A stretch of DNA of 64,000 nucleotides from Candidatus Poribacteria bacterium (GCA_003635265.1 PYIZ01000053.1:1-64000); one strand, 5' to 3'; positions 34,892 to 44,336 are shown, counted from the stretch's first letter. Program-made: numbers and translations. Notes: a model not told the origin generated them from the sequence alone.

Positions 34892-36427
34892 TTATAGCCC
34901 CCACGACTCCCACCCTTCCCGATGATAAAAAAGGAGAATCGGTGTCAAGAGGGTGTTGATCTGCGTTTCGACCTCATCAATATCTTTGTCAAACACAAAC
35001 AGTGGTACAAGAGTTTTGTTCGACAGAAAACGGGTGGGCACCGTTATCGTAATCTTCTGCGGATCAATTTGCCACTCACCAAAAAGATTAAATCCCCATT
35101 CACCGAAACTGGGCACATTCACGTGGTAAGCGGTCGCATATAACCCGGCAGATTCAATCGTCTGATGGATGCACCAGAACGCATTTTGCGCGAAAAAGGG
35201 AGAGCTGCTTTGCGTGACAGCGAGTCCGTCTTTGGCAAGACGGTGTTTGACAATGCGGTAGAATGTATCTGAGTAGAGCGACACAAGCGACTCATCACTC
35301 GGGTCGGGGAGATCGATTATAATCAAATTAAACCGTCGGTCGGTTGCTTCGAGGAACTGCTGTGCATCCTGATTAACAACTTTCACCTTCGGACTGTGGA
35401 GTGCATTTTGATTGAGTTGACGCAATGTACTGTCTGTGGACGCGAGATCCGTTATCATCGGGTCAAGGTCAACCACTGTAATTTCGTCCACATCGTCGTA
35501 TTTCAAGATTTCGCGGGCTGCAAGCCCATCGCCGCCGCCAAGGACAAGCACCTGTGCCCGCGAGGGAATTAGCGAAGCCGCCGGATGGATCAACGCTTCG
35601 TGATAACGGTACTCGTCCATCGCGCTGAACTGCAAGCGACCGTTGATGTAGAGACGGACATCATCTTTCCAACGCGTTACGACAATCCGTTGATATTTGG
35701 AGGCTTTTGATAGGATAATCCGGTCGGCGTATACGCGTTGCTCAAGATACCGACTCACTGGATTGCTGATCACTAGCGCTGCGACCAGTCCCGTTATTAC
35801 CAGCACAGTTACTGCAACGGTCTGCTTGAAATGTTGAATTTCGCGTCGAAATAGAATCAAGTTGCCAATTACCACAGCGAGGTTGGCAAGGCCCATGACT
35901 AATGACGTTTCAAAAATTCCCAGTAGCGGCAACAGCAGTAGCGGAAACGCAAGAGCACCAATTAATCCGCCCAGATAATCGAAGGTGAGGGCATTTGCTA
36001 GGGCAACTCGTAGAGTCGTATATTCACGAAAGATTCGGGTCAACAGCGGCAATTCCAAGCCAATCAGAGTTCCAATGAGAATAATCAGAGTCCACATGAT
36101 TGGGACGTAGATGAACTTGAAGCTGTACGCCGCAAAAAGGATAGGACAAGAAAAACCGCCGATGCAGCCGATTACCAATTCTACTCGAATAAACGCGGTG
36201 ATGAGTTGACCGGTAATATATTTCGACAGATACGATCCGATCCCCATCGCTGTCATAAACAGCCCGATCGTAATCGAAAATTGATAGATGCTGTTGCCCA
36301 AAAGGTAGGAGGATAGGCTACCGATCCCAAGTTCATAAACAATCGCGCAAATTGCAATGATCGAAACCGAGAGGAGAAGTATAACGCCACGTGACTTGAG
36401 ACGCCGATCGGTGTCGTTTGCATTCAT
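34892..36427 (-). CDS. Membrane-fused spermidine synthase-like aminopropyltransferase
   Basis: A 511-residue protein with about seven membrane segments (residues roughly 15-220, e.g. GVILLLSVSIIAICAIVYELG) followed by a cytosolic aminopropyltransferase domain. That domain has the decarboxylated-SAM site LVLGGGDGLAAREILKY, ITVVDLDPMI and NLIIIDLPDPSDESLVSLYS with the catalytic aspartate, as in SpeE. The upstream YHEALIHPAAS is the usual gatekeeper region. It would transfer an aminopropyl group to an amine at the membrane face; the acceptor need not be putrescine. Its flavoprotein and SpeD neighbours fit polyamine chemistry. Confidence 0.9.
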   Translation of the reverse strand: MNANDTDRRLKSRGVILLLSVSIIAICAIVYELGIGSLSSYLLGNSIYQFSITIGLFMTAMGIGSYLSKYITGQLITAFIRVELVIGCIGGFSCPILFAAYSFKFIYVPIMWTLIILIGTLIGLELPLLTRIFREYTTLRVALANALTFDYLGGLIGALAFPLLLLPLLGIFETSLVMGLANLAVVIGNLILFRREIQHFKQTVAVTVLVITGLVAALVISNPVSRYLEQRVYADRIILSKASKYQRIVVTRWKDDVRLYINGRLQFSAMDEYRYHEALIHPAASLIPSRAQVLVLGGGDGLAAREILKYDDVDEITVVDLDPMITDLASTDSTLRQLNQNALHSPKVKVVNQDAQQFLEATDRRFNLIIIDLPDPSDESLVSLYSDTFYRIVKHRLAKDGLAVTQSSSPFFAQNAFWCIHQTIESAGLYATAYHVNVPSFGEWGFNLFGEWQIDPQKITITVPTRFLSNKTLVPLFVFDKDIDEVETQINTLLTPILLFYHREGWESWGL

Positions 36428-36474
36428 CTGAATCCCAAAAACCCCGCAAAATCCTGAGCAGCATCAAAGGATTG

Positions 36475-37563
36475 TCAGGATTGTCCTTTCATCTTGTTCG
36501 AGTTTAAGAGATTTCTCGCCTTCCACTGTCGCCAGAAATTCACGCTTGCGCTGAATAAGAAACCGATACCAATCACCCCCAACATAAACCCACCTATCGC
36601 GTATTTTGGGATCATCACACCGTAAGACCCCACGCCAATTGCGAGAGCTGCGATGCCAAAATCAGTGAGACAACGTCCCCCTGCGCGCCTGCGAATTCTT
36701 TGTAAATTCTTTGATCTCTCCTGTCTGACATACTTGTTCAACAGTTCAGCGGAGATCTGTGTTGAATAGACCGGCGCCCCCTTCCCATGAGCTGGCGCGA
36801 CATCTCGGACACACCGAAAACCAATATTGCTTGTGATATAATCGGGTGGCGCATGCAAACGATTAGCACATCGGAAGTATCGATTTGCAGTTTGGTCCCG
36901 AACCTCCAGCCATGAACCCCCTCGCAAAACCTTATGTTTTTCCCCATAGTCGCTCTCTCGATGCGTATTGCCCTCATACGGCTGATACCAATCGGCAGTC
37001 CATTCCCATACATTGCCAGCGACTTCGTGCACACCGTAAGGACTTACAGTGCCGGGACGCTTCCCTACGGGTGTGGGTTCATCGGCGAGAAGATTCGCTC
37101 CCTGATCCCCGACAGACTGAATTGCATTCCCCCACGGGTAGATACGGCCATCAGCACCTCTTGCTGCCTTCTCCCACTCGGCTTCTGTGGGGAGTCGTCC
37201 TTGTGCCCACTGTGCGTAAGCATTTGCATCAGCCCAACTGACATGAACAACAGGCAGGGTTGCTGTGTTCGCAGCAACTCTGCCGCCTGTCCAATGGGGT
37301 GGCGGCGTGTGCCCCGTCGCCTTCACGAAAACTTCATATTCCGCATTAGTGACAGGGTAGCGTGCGATTCGGTAAACCTCAAGAAACCGAACGTGCATCG
37401 GAGTCTCGTCCAGTTTGGCATGGCGAGACTGAGCCAAAATTGTGCCGTAGAACGGTTCGATGTCGGTGCCCATAATGAACGCACCGCGTGGTATAAGAAC
37501 ATCATCCCAATCTTGGGGAGCGTTTGAAGTGACACCATTCTGGTCTATCGACGAAAATTCCAT
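36475..37563 (-). CDS. SUMF1/FGE-fold protein with C-terminal membrane segments
   Basis: A 362-residue protein. Residues about 20-260 are a formylglycine-generating-enzyme-like (C-type-lectin) domain: IPRGAFIMGTDIEP, DETPMHVRFLEVYRIARYPVTNAEYEVF, GRLPTEAEWEKAARG, YGVHEVAGNVWEWTADWY and VLRGGSWLEVRDQTANRYFRCANRL. The C-terminal 90 residues carry two hydrophobic segments (FGIAALAIGVGSYGVMI and GGFMLGVIGIGFLFSASV), so it is membrane-bound. Not every such protein makes formylglycine, and no sulfatase gene is nearby. It overlaps the lipoate ligase gene by 19 bases, indicating one operon. Confidence 0.88.
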   Translation of the reverse strand: MEFSSIDQNGVTSNAPQDWDDVLIPRGAFIMGTDIEPFYGTILAQSRHAKLDETPMHVRFLEVYRIARYPVTNAEYEVFVKATGHTPPPHWTGGRVAANTATLPVVHVSWADANAYAQWAQGRLPTEAEWEKAARGADGRIYPWGNAIQSVGDQGANLLADEPTPVGKRPGTVSPYGVHEVAGNVWEWTADWYQPYEGNTHRESDYGEKHKVLRGGSWLEVRDQTANRYFRCANRLHAPPDYITSNIGFRCVRDVAPAHGKGAPVYSTQISAELLNKYVRQERSKNLQRIRRRAGGRCLTDFGIAALAIGVGSYGVMIPKYAIGGFMLGVIGIGFLFSASVNFWRQWKARNLLNSNKMKGQS

Positions 37564-38357
37564 TCAGCGCACCCGTACTTTGTTTGTGCAAGAGATTCAG
37601 CGGTCTCTATTTCTTCAGGGGACGGTTCAGCTTCGACAAATTGGACGCCGAGCATTTCGTGAAATCCAACGGCGACTGCATCTTCAAGCTGTTGGCGGCG
37701 AATTGGGTCAGATCGACACTGGTTAATTGCAGTGGATTTTCCCGCTGCTACCCGATCAAAACTGACCTGTCTTGAAGCGAGAACTAGGACATCCGGGGTG
37801 GGAAGGTCAAGGGCGATATAACCTTGATACATCACGCCTGCTTGATTGCGACGCTGGGAAACGCCTGCAATCTTTTTCCCGTTGAGTAGGGTATCATACT
37901 GGGCTGGATTGGTGAGGCATATATTGGGAGCATTGCCTGCTATTGGTTTTTCAATCTGGTATGCGGCATCAACCCCTAACCGCTGCAATCCGCTAGTCAG
38001 ACCGTCGCTGATGGCGCAATATGCCGCCGAAATATCCTTCGGAAACATCCCAGATCCGTGAGGAACGATAATGGTATAGGTCACATCCCAACCGTGTATC
38101 ACCGTGCCGCCGCCAGTCATTCGTCGAACAAGTTCGATGCCATGAGCATCACACGCTGAGACATCTACCTCGTCTGAAATCCGCTGGAAGTAGCCGAAGC
38201 TGAACGCCGGATGCAGCCAATCATAAATCCGAAGTGTCGGTTGGCGACTAGCTTTCTGCGTCAAAAGCATCGCCTCGTCAATCGCCATGTTCATGGCGGC
38301 GTTATTCTGTTTGGTGTTGATTAGCCTCCAAGTCAATACCTTCTCCTGCCAGCCCAT
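37545..38357 (-). CDS. Lipoate-protein ligase A family protein
   Basis: A 270-residue BPL/LplA-fold protein that attaches lipoate or octanoate to lipoyl domains. The N-terminal MAIDEAMLL, HPAFSFGYFQRISDEVD, the substrate loop RRMTGGGTVIHGWDVTYTI and the catalytic-lysine segment LLNGKKIAGVSQRRNQAG (Lys near 162) are all present, in family order. At this length it lacks the extra C-terminal domain of E. coli LplA, so it is closer to LipM/LplJ-type transferases. It is the first gene of the overlapping pair with the FGE-fold protein. No E2 subunit genes are nearby. Confidence 0.9.
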   Translation of the reverse strand: MGWQEKVLTWRLINTKQNNAAMNMAIDEAMLLTQKASRQPTLRIYDWLHPAFSFGYFQRISDEVDVSACDAHGIELVRRMTGGGTVIHGWDVTYTIIVPHGSGMFPKDISAAYCAISDGLTSGLQRLGVDAAYQIEKPIAGNAPNICLTNPAQYDTLLNGKKIAGVSQRRNQAGVMYQGYIALDLPTPDVLVLASRQVSFDRVAAGKSTAINQCRSDPIRRQQLEDAVAVGFHEMLGVQFVEAEPSPEEIETAESLAQTKYGCAEWNFRR

Positions 38358-38381
38358 TCTGGTTGGTTCATTTGCGTATAG

Positions 38382-38436
38382 TAGTAGGCATATTGCTCTG
38401 AATCCCGATCCTATCGGGGCTCCGTATGCCGTAACC
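38382..38436 (-). repeat. Nested palindromic repeat, family A copy 2
   Basis: Nearly identical to 28381-28435: arms GGCATA/TATGCC around CCCGATCCTATCGGGG. It is directly upstream of the lipoate ligase gene. Confidence 0.85.
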
Positions 38437-38569
38437 CTTAAGCATAATAATCTTTTCTACTAGAGATTAGCCCGTAGGTCGAGTTTCCATACTCGACATT
38501 GAGTAGAGCCGAGCCAGCTGCTCCCTGTTTTCCCTTTGGGGTTTCGGCGCAAAGATGAAGAAAGCAGAA

Positions 38570-38989
38570 TCAGACCGTAACGCCCCGCCACTCATCCTTC
38601 GCGCAGGTGATGTCAATCACATTGCCATCCGGATCAGAGACCTTGAAAGATCGGGTCGGTGGTTTTTCCCAATCGATCAAATTCCGCTGTTTGACATCGT
38701 CACGCAATAGGTCGGCACCACTATCAAGGAGTTTTTTATAGATATCCGCCAAATCTTCCACAATGACACCGATGTGCATAAACTCGCTGAGTTCCTCTAG
38801 TGGCTGGCGTTCTTCACCATCATACTGGAGAATTGTCATGTTGAGCGTCCCATCGGTGAGATCAATGCTGCTGCTACTATCCGGACCGCGATACCCAACA
38901 AATTTGAATCCAATCATCTCATAAAACCGGCGTGTTTCTTCCTTATCCTTAACTCGCAATGCGACATGTCTCAGAACTGCCATTTTCAT
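38570..38989 (-). CDS. VOC (glyoxalase/bleomycin resistance) family protein
   Basis: A 139-residue vicinal-oxygen-chelate domain protein with two beta-alpha-beta-beta-beta units: AVLRHVALRVKDKEETRRFYEMIGFKFVGY and FMHIGVIVEDLADIYKKLLDSGADLL...FKVSDPDGNVIDITC. Metal ligands would be H (RHVAL), H (FMHIG) and an acidic residue in the second half. AGGAGG sits just before the tandem ATGAAAATG, so the start is at 38989 or 38983; an upstream start at 39025 would lack family support. Substrate unknown. It stands alone. Confidence 0.88.
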   Translation of the reverse strand: MKMAVLRHVALRVKDKEETRRFYEMIGFKFVGYRGPDSSSSIDLTDGTLNMTILQYDGEERQPLEELSEFMHIGVIVEDLADIYKKLLDSGADLLRDDVKQRNLIDWEKPPTRSFKVSDPDGNVIDITCAKDEWRGVTV

Positions 38990-39015
38990 ATTCCTCCTAA
39001 AAATTACCCGTGTAA

Positions 39016-39070
39016 TAGTAGGCATATTGCTCTGAATCCCGATCCTATCGGGGCACCGTATGCCGTAACC
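39016..39070 (-). repeat. Nested palindromic repeat, family A copy 3
   Basis: Same element as 28381 and 38382, with one base change before the right arm (CACCGTATGCC instead of CTCCGTATGCC). It lies upstream of the VOC gene. Confidence 0.85.
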
Positions 39071-39136
39071 AATGAACCAACGATATTATAACTGAAAGTC
39101 GCTGTCCTGCCAACAAAAAAGGGGTGAACTCTCTCC

Positions 39137-39166
39137 TTGACTTAGACCGCGAATCCGTGTTATAAC
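39137..39166 (+). promoter_or_regulatory. Promoter-like site before SMP-30 gene
   Basis: TTGACT (39137-39142) and TATAAC (39161-39166) with an 18-base spacer, each one base off consensus, about 39 bases upstream of the SMP-30 start. Confidence 0.65.
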
Positions 39167-39204
39167 TGCCATCGTACTACTTCATTCTTTTTGGGAGGCA
39201 GAAT

Positions 39205-40077
39205 ATGAGCTGGGATTTTGAATTGGTTGCAGGACCCTATGATTTTACCGAAGGACCCGCATGGGATGGGGAAGCCGTGCTATTCACCGACATTCCCAAC
39301 AACCACATCATGCGCTATGATCCGAGCAGCGGAGAATGCACCGAGTTTCGTGCAGGGACAAATGAGGCAAACGGTCTGATGTTCGACGAGGTGGGACACC
39401 TGTATGCTTGCGAAGGAGGCAGTGGAGGCAGGCGGATGGTGCGCTACAACGCAGACGGCACAACGGATGTGCTCGCGGATAGTTTTGAAGGGAAACGTCT
39501 CAATAGTCCGAATGACCTCGCTTTCGATGCACAAGGACGGATATGGTTTACCGATCCCCGCTACGGTGAGAAATTCGATGATATGGAACTTGGACACGAA
39601 TCTGTGTTCCGTCTCGATCCACAGCCAGACGGTGGATGGGAAATCAACCGAATCACATACGACACGACGAAGCCGAACGGGCTTCTGATTTCGCCGGATC
39701 AGAAATGGCTCTACGTCGCCCAGAGCCACTATGGCGACAACAAGCGGGAGTTACGCGGGTATCCAATCAACGACGATGGAACCGTTGGCGAATATGAGGT
39801 GATGCACAACTTCTTTCCACATCGGGGCATTGATGGCATGTGTCTCGACACGGAAGGGAATATCGTTGCGACTGCGGGTTGGAAGCAGAGCGGACCGGGT
39901 CCGATGATCTACGTCTTCGCACCGAATGGTCGTGTACTAGAAACGCATCCCATTCCGAGCGACCAACCGACAAACTGCACCTTTGGAGACGCAGACCTGC
40001 AAACGCTCTATGTCACTGCTGGGGGCTGCCTCTATCGCACCCGGACTGAGCGGAAGGGATCTCTGATTTATCCGTAA
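39205..40077 (+). CDS. SMP-30/gluconolactonase/LRE family protein
   Basis: A 290-residue six-bladed beta-propeller lactonase. The family opening FTEGPAWDGEAVLFTDIPNNHIMRYDP is plain; its glutamate is the first metal ligand. LNSPNDLAFDAQGRIWFTDPRYG gives the Asn/Asp ligand region, KPNGLLISPDQKWLYVAQS the next, and HRGIDGMCLDTEGNIVATAG the last, all as in gluconolactonases. There is no clear signal peptide, so it is probably cytosolic. It would open a sugar lactone to the aldonate, fitting the sugar-catabolic genes of the window. AGGGAGG-like GGGAGGC is just before the ATG. Confidence 0.93.
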   Translation: MSWDFELVAGPYDFTEGPAWDGEAVLFTDIPNNHIMRYDPSSGECTEFRAGTNEANGLMFDEVGHLYACEGGSGGRRMVRYNADGTTDVLADSFEGKRLNSPNDLAFDAQGRIWFTDPRYGEKFDDMELGHESVFRLDPQPDGGWEINRITYDTTKPNGLLISPDQKWLYVAQSHYGDNKRELRGYPINDDGTVGEYEVMHNFFPHRGIDGMCLDTEGNIVATAGWKQSGPGPMIYVFAPNGRVLETHPIPSDQPTNCTFGDADLQTLYVTAGGCLYRTRTERKGSLIYP

Positions 40078-40100
40078 TACGAGTTGATGCACGAAACAAG

Positions 40101-40664
40101 CTACAAAGCAGCGCAAAGTCTTCGCTTCATAAAGACGGCTATCTCACCTTCAGAGTAATCATCGTTTGAGTAGAAGGAAATATCAACTCCTTCTACTCTG
40201 AAACCTAGTTTGCGATACACATTGATAGCGGTGGGATTTGTATTCTGCGTCTCACAAACGATTATCCGAAAACCTGCCCGCCTCGCTTTCTCTGCGACAC
40301 ATTCCATCAACTGTTTGCCGATACCTTGATTGCGATGCGTCTCAGCGACATGAAACTCATGGACAGATAAACTGCGATTCCATCGATGTGCTTCGGCGAT
40401 GGCAAGCCCCACAAGCAGGTTGTCATCGTATGCTCCAAACGAATAACCGCTGCGGAGGACCGTGTTGTATTGCTGAAGGATCTCATTGTTGTAATGAAAT
40501 TTTTTGACGTACGGTTTGTCAAGGGTAACAAGTCGCAGGTCAAATGAGACGAAACTTTCTCCTTCTGTGTGGTGGACTGCATATTTGTTATCAGAAGTAT
40601 AACCGCTCGCGATCTGTCTCAAGTCAGCTAGGTTCAATTGCGTCAAAGACCGGATCTCGACCAT
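40101..40664 (-). CDS. GNAT-family N-acetyltransferase
   Basis: A 187-residue acetyltransferase. The fold's acetyl-CoA loop is AETHRNQGIGKQLMECVAEKARRAGFRIIVCETQ (RNQGIG) and the final strand is NPTAINVYRKLGFRVEGVDISFY. The N-terminal part is a RimI/streptothricin-acetyltransferase-like beta sheet. The start is set at MVEIRSLTQLNLADL because this ATG follows the upstream PQQ-propeller stop by one base; an upstream start would run into that gene. The two genes are thus coupled. Substrate not known. Confidence 0.9.
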   Translation of the reverse strand: MVEIRSLTQLNLADLRQIASGYTSDNKYAVHHTEGESFVSFDLRLVTLDKPYVKKFHYNNEILQQYNTVLRSGYSFGAYDDNLLVGLAIAEAHRWNRSLSVHEFHVAETHRNQGIGKQLMECVAEKARRAGFRIIVCETQNTNPTAINVYRKLGFRVEGVDISFYSNDDYSEGEIAVFMKRRLCAAL

Positions 40665-40665
40665 C

Positions 40666-42057
40666 CTACTCCGTTCCGATACAGTACAAATGCGTCCCAG
40701 TCCGCATGAAAAGTTGGGAACCGGAAACAGCAAGGGACGATAAAGTGTAGCTGCCATCCAATTCATTGGTTGCCAAGACCTTGAACTCTGGACCAGCAGC
40801 AATCACCGTCGTTACTGCGTACTCATTGGTGATGTAAAGTTTGCCATCCGCAAGGATAGGAGAAGCACTTACCGTTCCCTGTGCCGTACGCTCCGGTCCC
40901 CAAACCACCTCGCCTGTCTTGGCATCAAGGCAGGTTGCTAGTCCTCTATCATCTACCATGTAGAAGTAGGTTCCATCAGAGGCGGGTGTCGGAACATCAG
41001 GCGCACCGGCACCGTCCCATTTCCAGACGAGATGACTGTCCGTTATATCACCGGTGCCACCGGCACGCAGGGCTAACAACGGTCGTTTGCGGGTTGGTGC
41101 GTAAATGATGCCGTCCACAACGAACGGTGATCCAACAACCCGATAGTTTCTCTCTTGGTGTGGATTCAATCCGCCAGAACGCCAAATCTCTTTGCCGGTA
41201 TCCGGATGATGTCCGGTAACATAATCGCCACCCGAAATCACAATCTGCGTAGCACCGTTATGTTCGAGCAGTGCAGGTGTCGTGTAAGCATCGGGTGATT
41301 CGGAAAGAGCGTCGGTTGGTCGTTCCTGTCGCCAGATCTCTTCACCCGTAGCGGCATTGAAGGCGACGATATAAGACGGATCATCCGTCCTATATCCATG
41401 AAGCACTTCAATAATGAGTGTCCCGTTGTAAAGCAATGGGGAGGAGGCATACCCCCACATAAGACCAAACCGGCCGTAATCATCCTGTAGATTTTTCTTC
41501 CAGATCTCCTTGCCTTCCATATCGAAGGCAGCGACAGCACCCGTGCCGGTGACAACCCAAACATGCTTCCCATCCGTCACCGGCGAAGGCGATGAATCGT
41601 TACCCTTGCGGTGTAGTTGATTCCCGGTGTCGAGTTCGCGCTGCCAGAGAATAGTCCCGTCCGTTCTCGAAACACAAATCAGCAGCAGCGCATCACCGCC
41701 GGGTGAACGTCCTCCACCCCGACGCCCGCGCCGTCCTCTGCGCTCGCGCTGTTGTTCCGGGGGCGGCGTTACGGATTGACCTGTGCCTTTCGTCGGCGAG
41801 GTGAGGAAGATTTTATCGCCCCAGACGATGGGCGTGCCACCGCTCCATGCGGGCAGTGGGGTCTTCCAGACAATATTCCCCGTTCCACTCCATGTGGCGG
41901 GTAGGTTTTCGGAGTCGCTAACGCCGGTTTGGTAGGGACCACGCCATTGTGGCCAATTTTCTCCGGCAGCTTGGGACAGGTGCTGCGCCCATGCAATCCC
42001 AATGATTATCAGTCCAATCAGCGATAGGGTGACAGAAGGGGCTTGATGTGTTTTCAT
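40666..42057 (-). CDS. Secreted PQQ-binding-like beta-propeller protein
   Basis: A 463-residue exported protein with a signal sequence (hydrophobic LSLIGLIIIGIAWA, then QHLSQAAG). The mature part is an eight-bladed PQQ-like propeller: it opens ENWPQWRGPYQTGVSDSENLPATWS and then repeats short blades of the type GKEIWKKNLQDDYGRFG, TGEEIWRQERPTDA and TGKEIWRSGGLN, with the WR/W ends characteristic of the fold. A G/R-rich loop (RGRRGRRGGGRSPGG) interrupts blade two. Catalytic PQQ residues cannot be assigned, so it may only bind or scaffold. A GNAT gene follows at once. Confidence 0.92.
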   Translation of the reverse strand: MKTHQAPSVTLSLIGLIIIGIAWAQHLSQAAGENWPQWRGPYQTGVSDSENLPATWSGTGNIVWKTPLPAWSGGTPIVWGDKIFLTSPTKGTGQSVTPPPEQQRERRGRRGRRGGGRSPGGDALLLICVSRTDGTILWQRELDTGNQLHRKGNDSSPSPVTDGKHVWVVTGTGAVAAFDMEGKEIWKKNLQDDYGRFGLMWGYASSPLLYNGTLIIEVLHGYRTDDPSYIVAFNAATGEEIWRQERPTDALSESPDAYTTPALLEHNGATQIVISGGDYVTGHHPDTGKEIWRSGGLNPHQERNYRVVGSPFVVDGIIYAPTRKRPLLALRAGGTGDITDSHLVWKWDGAGAPDVPTPASDGTYFYMVDDRGLATCLDAKTGEVVWGPERTAQGTVSASPILADGKLYITNEYAVTTVIAAGPEFKVLATNELDGSYTLSSLAVSGSQLFMRTGTHLYCIGTE

Positions 42058-42288
42058 TTTGGGTTCTCCATTCCGATGATTACTCTCGCATTCAAAAAGA
42101 GGTGAAAATTGACTGGATCAGGGCTTGTGCAAAGTTAAATTCATTATACCATACCTCCCATCGATCTCGCCACAAATGTAAATGCTATCGGTTTTTCACA
42201 GATTCCTTAAATTCTTCTGTTTTTATCTACGGCATCTGCGTTGGTGTTTGCTTTTACACCAGAAGGGGCGAAGCCCCATTGAATCTGT

Positions 42289-42317
42289 TTGACAAAAAAT
42301 AGGAAGCATTCTATAAT
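42289..42317 (+). promoter_or_regulatory. Consensus sigma-70-type promoter
   Basis: TTGACA (42289-42294) and TATAAT (42312-42317) are exact, with the optimal 17-base spacer, about 70 bases before the membrane protein gene. Confidence 0.85.
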
Positions 42318-42389
42318 AACTGATTCAAACCGACGTTGTGCAACCTTCCCAATGAGCAGCGTCCATAACTCCTCGACAGAGTGCAAATA

Positions 42390-44336
42390 ATGCAAACTGA
42401 ATTCTCAGCGAGCCACCCCGAACCCATTAGCTGGCGACCCATTCTGATTACGCTGTTTCTCCTGCCTATCTTCTATTGGTGGCATATTGAGTGTGAAGCA
42501 CTGCCGTCCTTCGGTCCACCCCCGACCCTGATGTCGCCGCTGTATACCGTCGTTCTTGCCGTCCTAATTTTGGCATCGCTCAACCTGCTCCTGAAGAAAT
42601 TTTACCCTAAGTACACCCTGACGGGCGGAGAGTTAATCACCGTTTACGTTTTGATGTCCATGTCGCTGATCTTCATGTCCTACGACATGTTCCTCCCGTT
42701 GGCCTCTATCGTTGTGCACGCCTTCTATTTCGCCACGCCAGAAAATGAGTGGCGAGATCTCTTCTTCCACTACCTGCCAGACTGGTTGACAATCAGCAAC
42801 CCGGAGATAGGATTTGCCTTTTATCGGGGCGAAAAATCCTTTTTTGAACCGCGATATTTCCTCGCTTGGGTGAAGCCTATATTCTGGTGGTGTTCTTTTG
42901 CATTTGTCTGGCTCTTGGTCACGCAGTGTATCAATGTCATCATCAGAAAAGCGTGGGCGGAACAGGAGCGATTAACCTATCCAATCGTCGAAATCCCTTA
43001 CCAACTCGCATACAACTCCGGCACTTTCTTTCGCAGCAAGGCAATGTGGGCGGGATTCGCTATTGCGGGGGGCATTAGTCTTATCAACGGGCTGCATGTC
43101 CTATTCCCAATTATCCCAGTGATACCGACTAAGAGCATCTCCATAGCACCCTTGTTTACTGAAAAGCCGTGGACCGCCCTGCTGCGCGGTGGAAGCACCA
43201 TTGTCATATATCCCTTTGCCGTGGGACTTTTCTTCCTTATGCCGATGGATTTGTTAATGTCGTGTCTCCTCTTTTTCTTCCTATACAAGATGCAGTTTTT
43301 CATGGCGATCGTAACAGGCATGGAACAGATCCCCGGCTTCCCCTACCCTTATGAGCAGCAGACCGGAGCGTATACGGGAATATGTGTGATTGCATTGTGG
43401 GCAACCCGCCGACAGATTTGGCGAGCATTGAAGGCTGTCATCAGACCGCAACCGGAAGAAGAGAGGGAAGAACCGATGCGGTATCGTACAGCTTTTTTGG
43501 GCGTGTTGTTAGGAGGACTTTTCCTGATCGGATTTGGGATGCGAGGCGGGATGGGGTTCAAGATTGCCGTTCTATTTTTCGCTGCGCATTTTGCAACAAT
43601 CGCCATTCCTCTCACACGCCTCCGTGCCCAGATCGGCTTTCCAATTCATTCGACGACATTCATCGGACCCCACCATAGCCTAGTCAGTCTGCTGGGCACT
43701 CGACAGATCGGTGCACAAAACCTGACATGGTTCTCGCTCTTTTTTTGGTTCAATCGGGACAACCGGAGCCACCCAATGCCGCATCAATTGGAAGCGTTTA
43801 AGCTTTCTGAACGGGGACATCTTGATGTAAAAAGATTATCCCGATGGATGCTTGCGATACTTATCGTTGCGATGCCGATGTGTCTCATAATGTTGCTGGA
43901 GACCTTCTTCAGGCTGGGCGTGGACACCGGTAACATAGGGGGACAGATCAACAGTTTTGGTGGACGCGCCTATCGTTTTCTACACGGTTGGCTGACCACC
44001 CCGCGAGATCCGCAGAACGGACATATCGCCGCAATGAGTTTCGGGTTCTGCTTTACGCTTATACTGGGGATAGTTCGCGCCCGATTTTTCTGGTGGCCCA
44101 TCCACCCACTGGGTTATGGTATTTCGCTATCGTCTCACATGTTTATGTTTTGGGCACCGTTTATCATCGCCGGTGTCGCCAAGTGGAGCCTGCTGAAATA
44201 CGGGGGAATAGTGCTGTATAGGAGAGCCATCCCGCTATTTCTAGGACTAGCGTTAGGAGATTTTGTCATGGGGAGTTTTTGGAGTCTGCTGGGGATATTC
44301 CTCAAAAGACCGACCTACACCTTTTATTTTGGATGA
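42390..44336 (+). CDS. Large multi-spanning membrane protein (DUF6785/DUF6784-like)
   Basis: About 648 residues with roughly 14 hydrophobic segments, starting with PILITLFLLPIFYWW, spread over the whole length. It resembles the membrane proteins of unknown function annotated DUF6785/DUF6784, distantly like oligopeptide transporters; the motif YFLAWVKPIFWWCSFAFVW and the late FWWPIHPLGYGI fit that group from memory. An exact consensus promoter precedes it, and an ATG at 42390 is preferred to a GTG at 42381. The cargo is unknown. It stands alone. Confidence 0.75.
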   Translation: MQTEFSASHPEPISWRPILITLFLLPIFYWWHIECEALPSFGPPPTLMSPLYTVVLAVLILASLNLLLKKFYPKYTLTGGELITVYVLMSMSLIFMSYDMFLPLASIVVHAFYFATPENEWRDLFFHYLPDWLTISNPEIGFAFYRGEKSFFEPRYFLAWVKPIFWWCSFAFVWLLVTQCINVIIRKAWAEQERLTYPIVEIPYQLAYNSGTFFRSKAMWAGFAIAGGISLINGLHVLFPIIPVIPTKSISIAPLFTEKPWTALLRGGSTIVIYPFAVGLFFLMPMDLLMSCLLFFFLYKMQFFMAIVTGMEQIPGFPYPYEQQTGAYTGICVIALWATRRQIWRALKAVIRPQPEEEREEPMRYRTAFLGVLLGGLFLIGFGMRGGMGFKIAVLFFAAHFATIAIPLTRLRAQIGFPIHSTTFIGPHHSLVSLLGTRQIGAQNLTWFSLFFWFNRDNRSHPMPHQLEAFKLSERGHLDVKRLSRWMLAILIVAMPMCLIMLLETFFRLGVDTGNIGGQINSFGGRAYRFLHGWLTTPRDPQNGHIAAMSFGFCFTLILGIVRARFFWWPIHPLGYGISLSSHMFMFWAPFIIAGVAKWSLLKYGGIVLYRRAIPLFLGLALGDFVMGSFWSLLGIFLKRPTYTFYFG

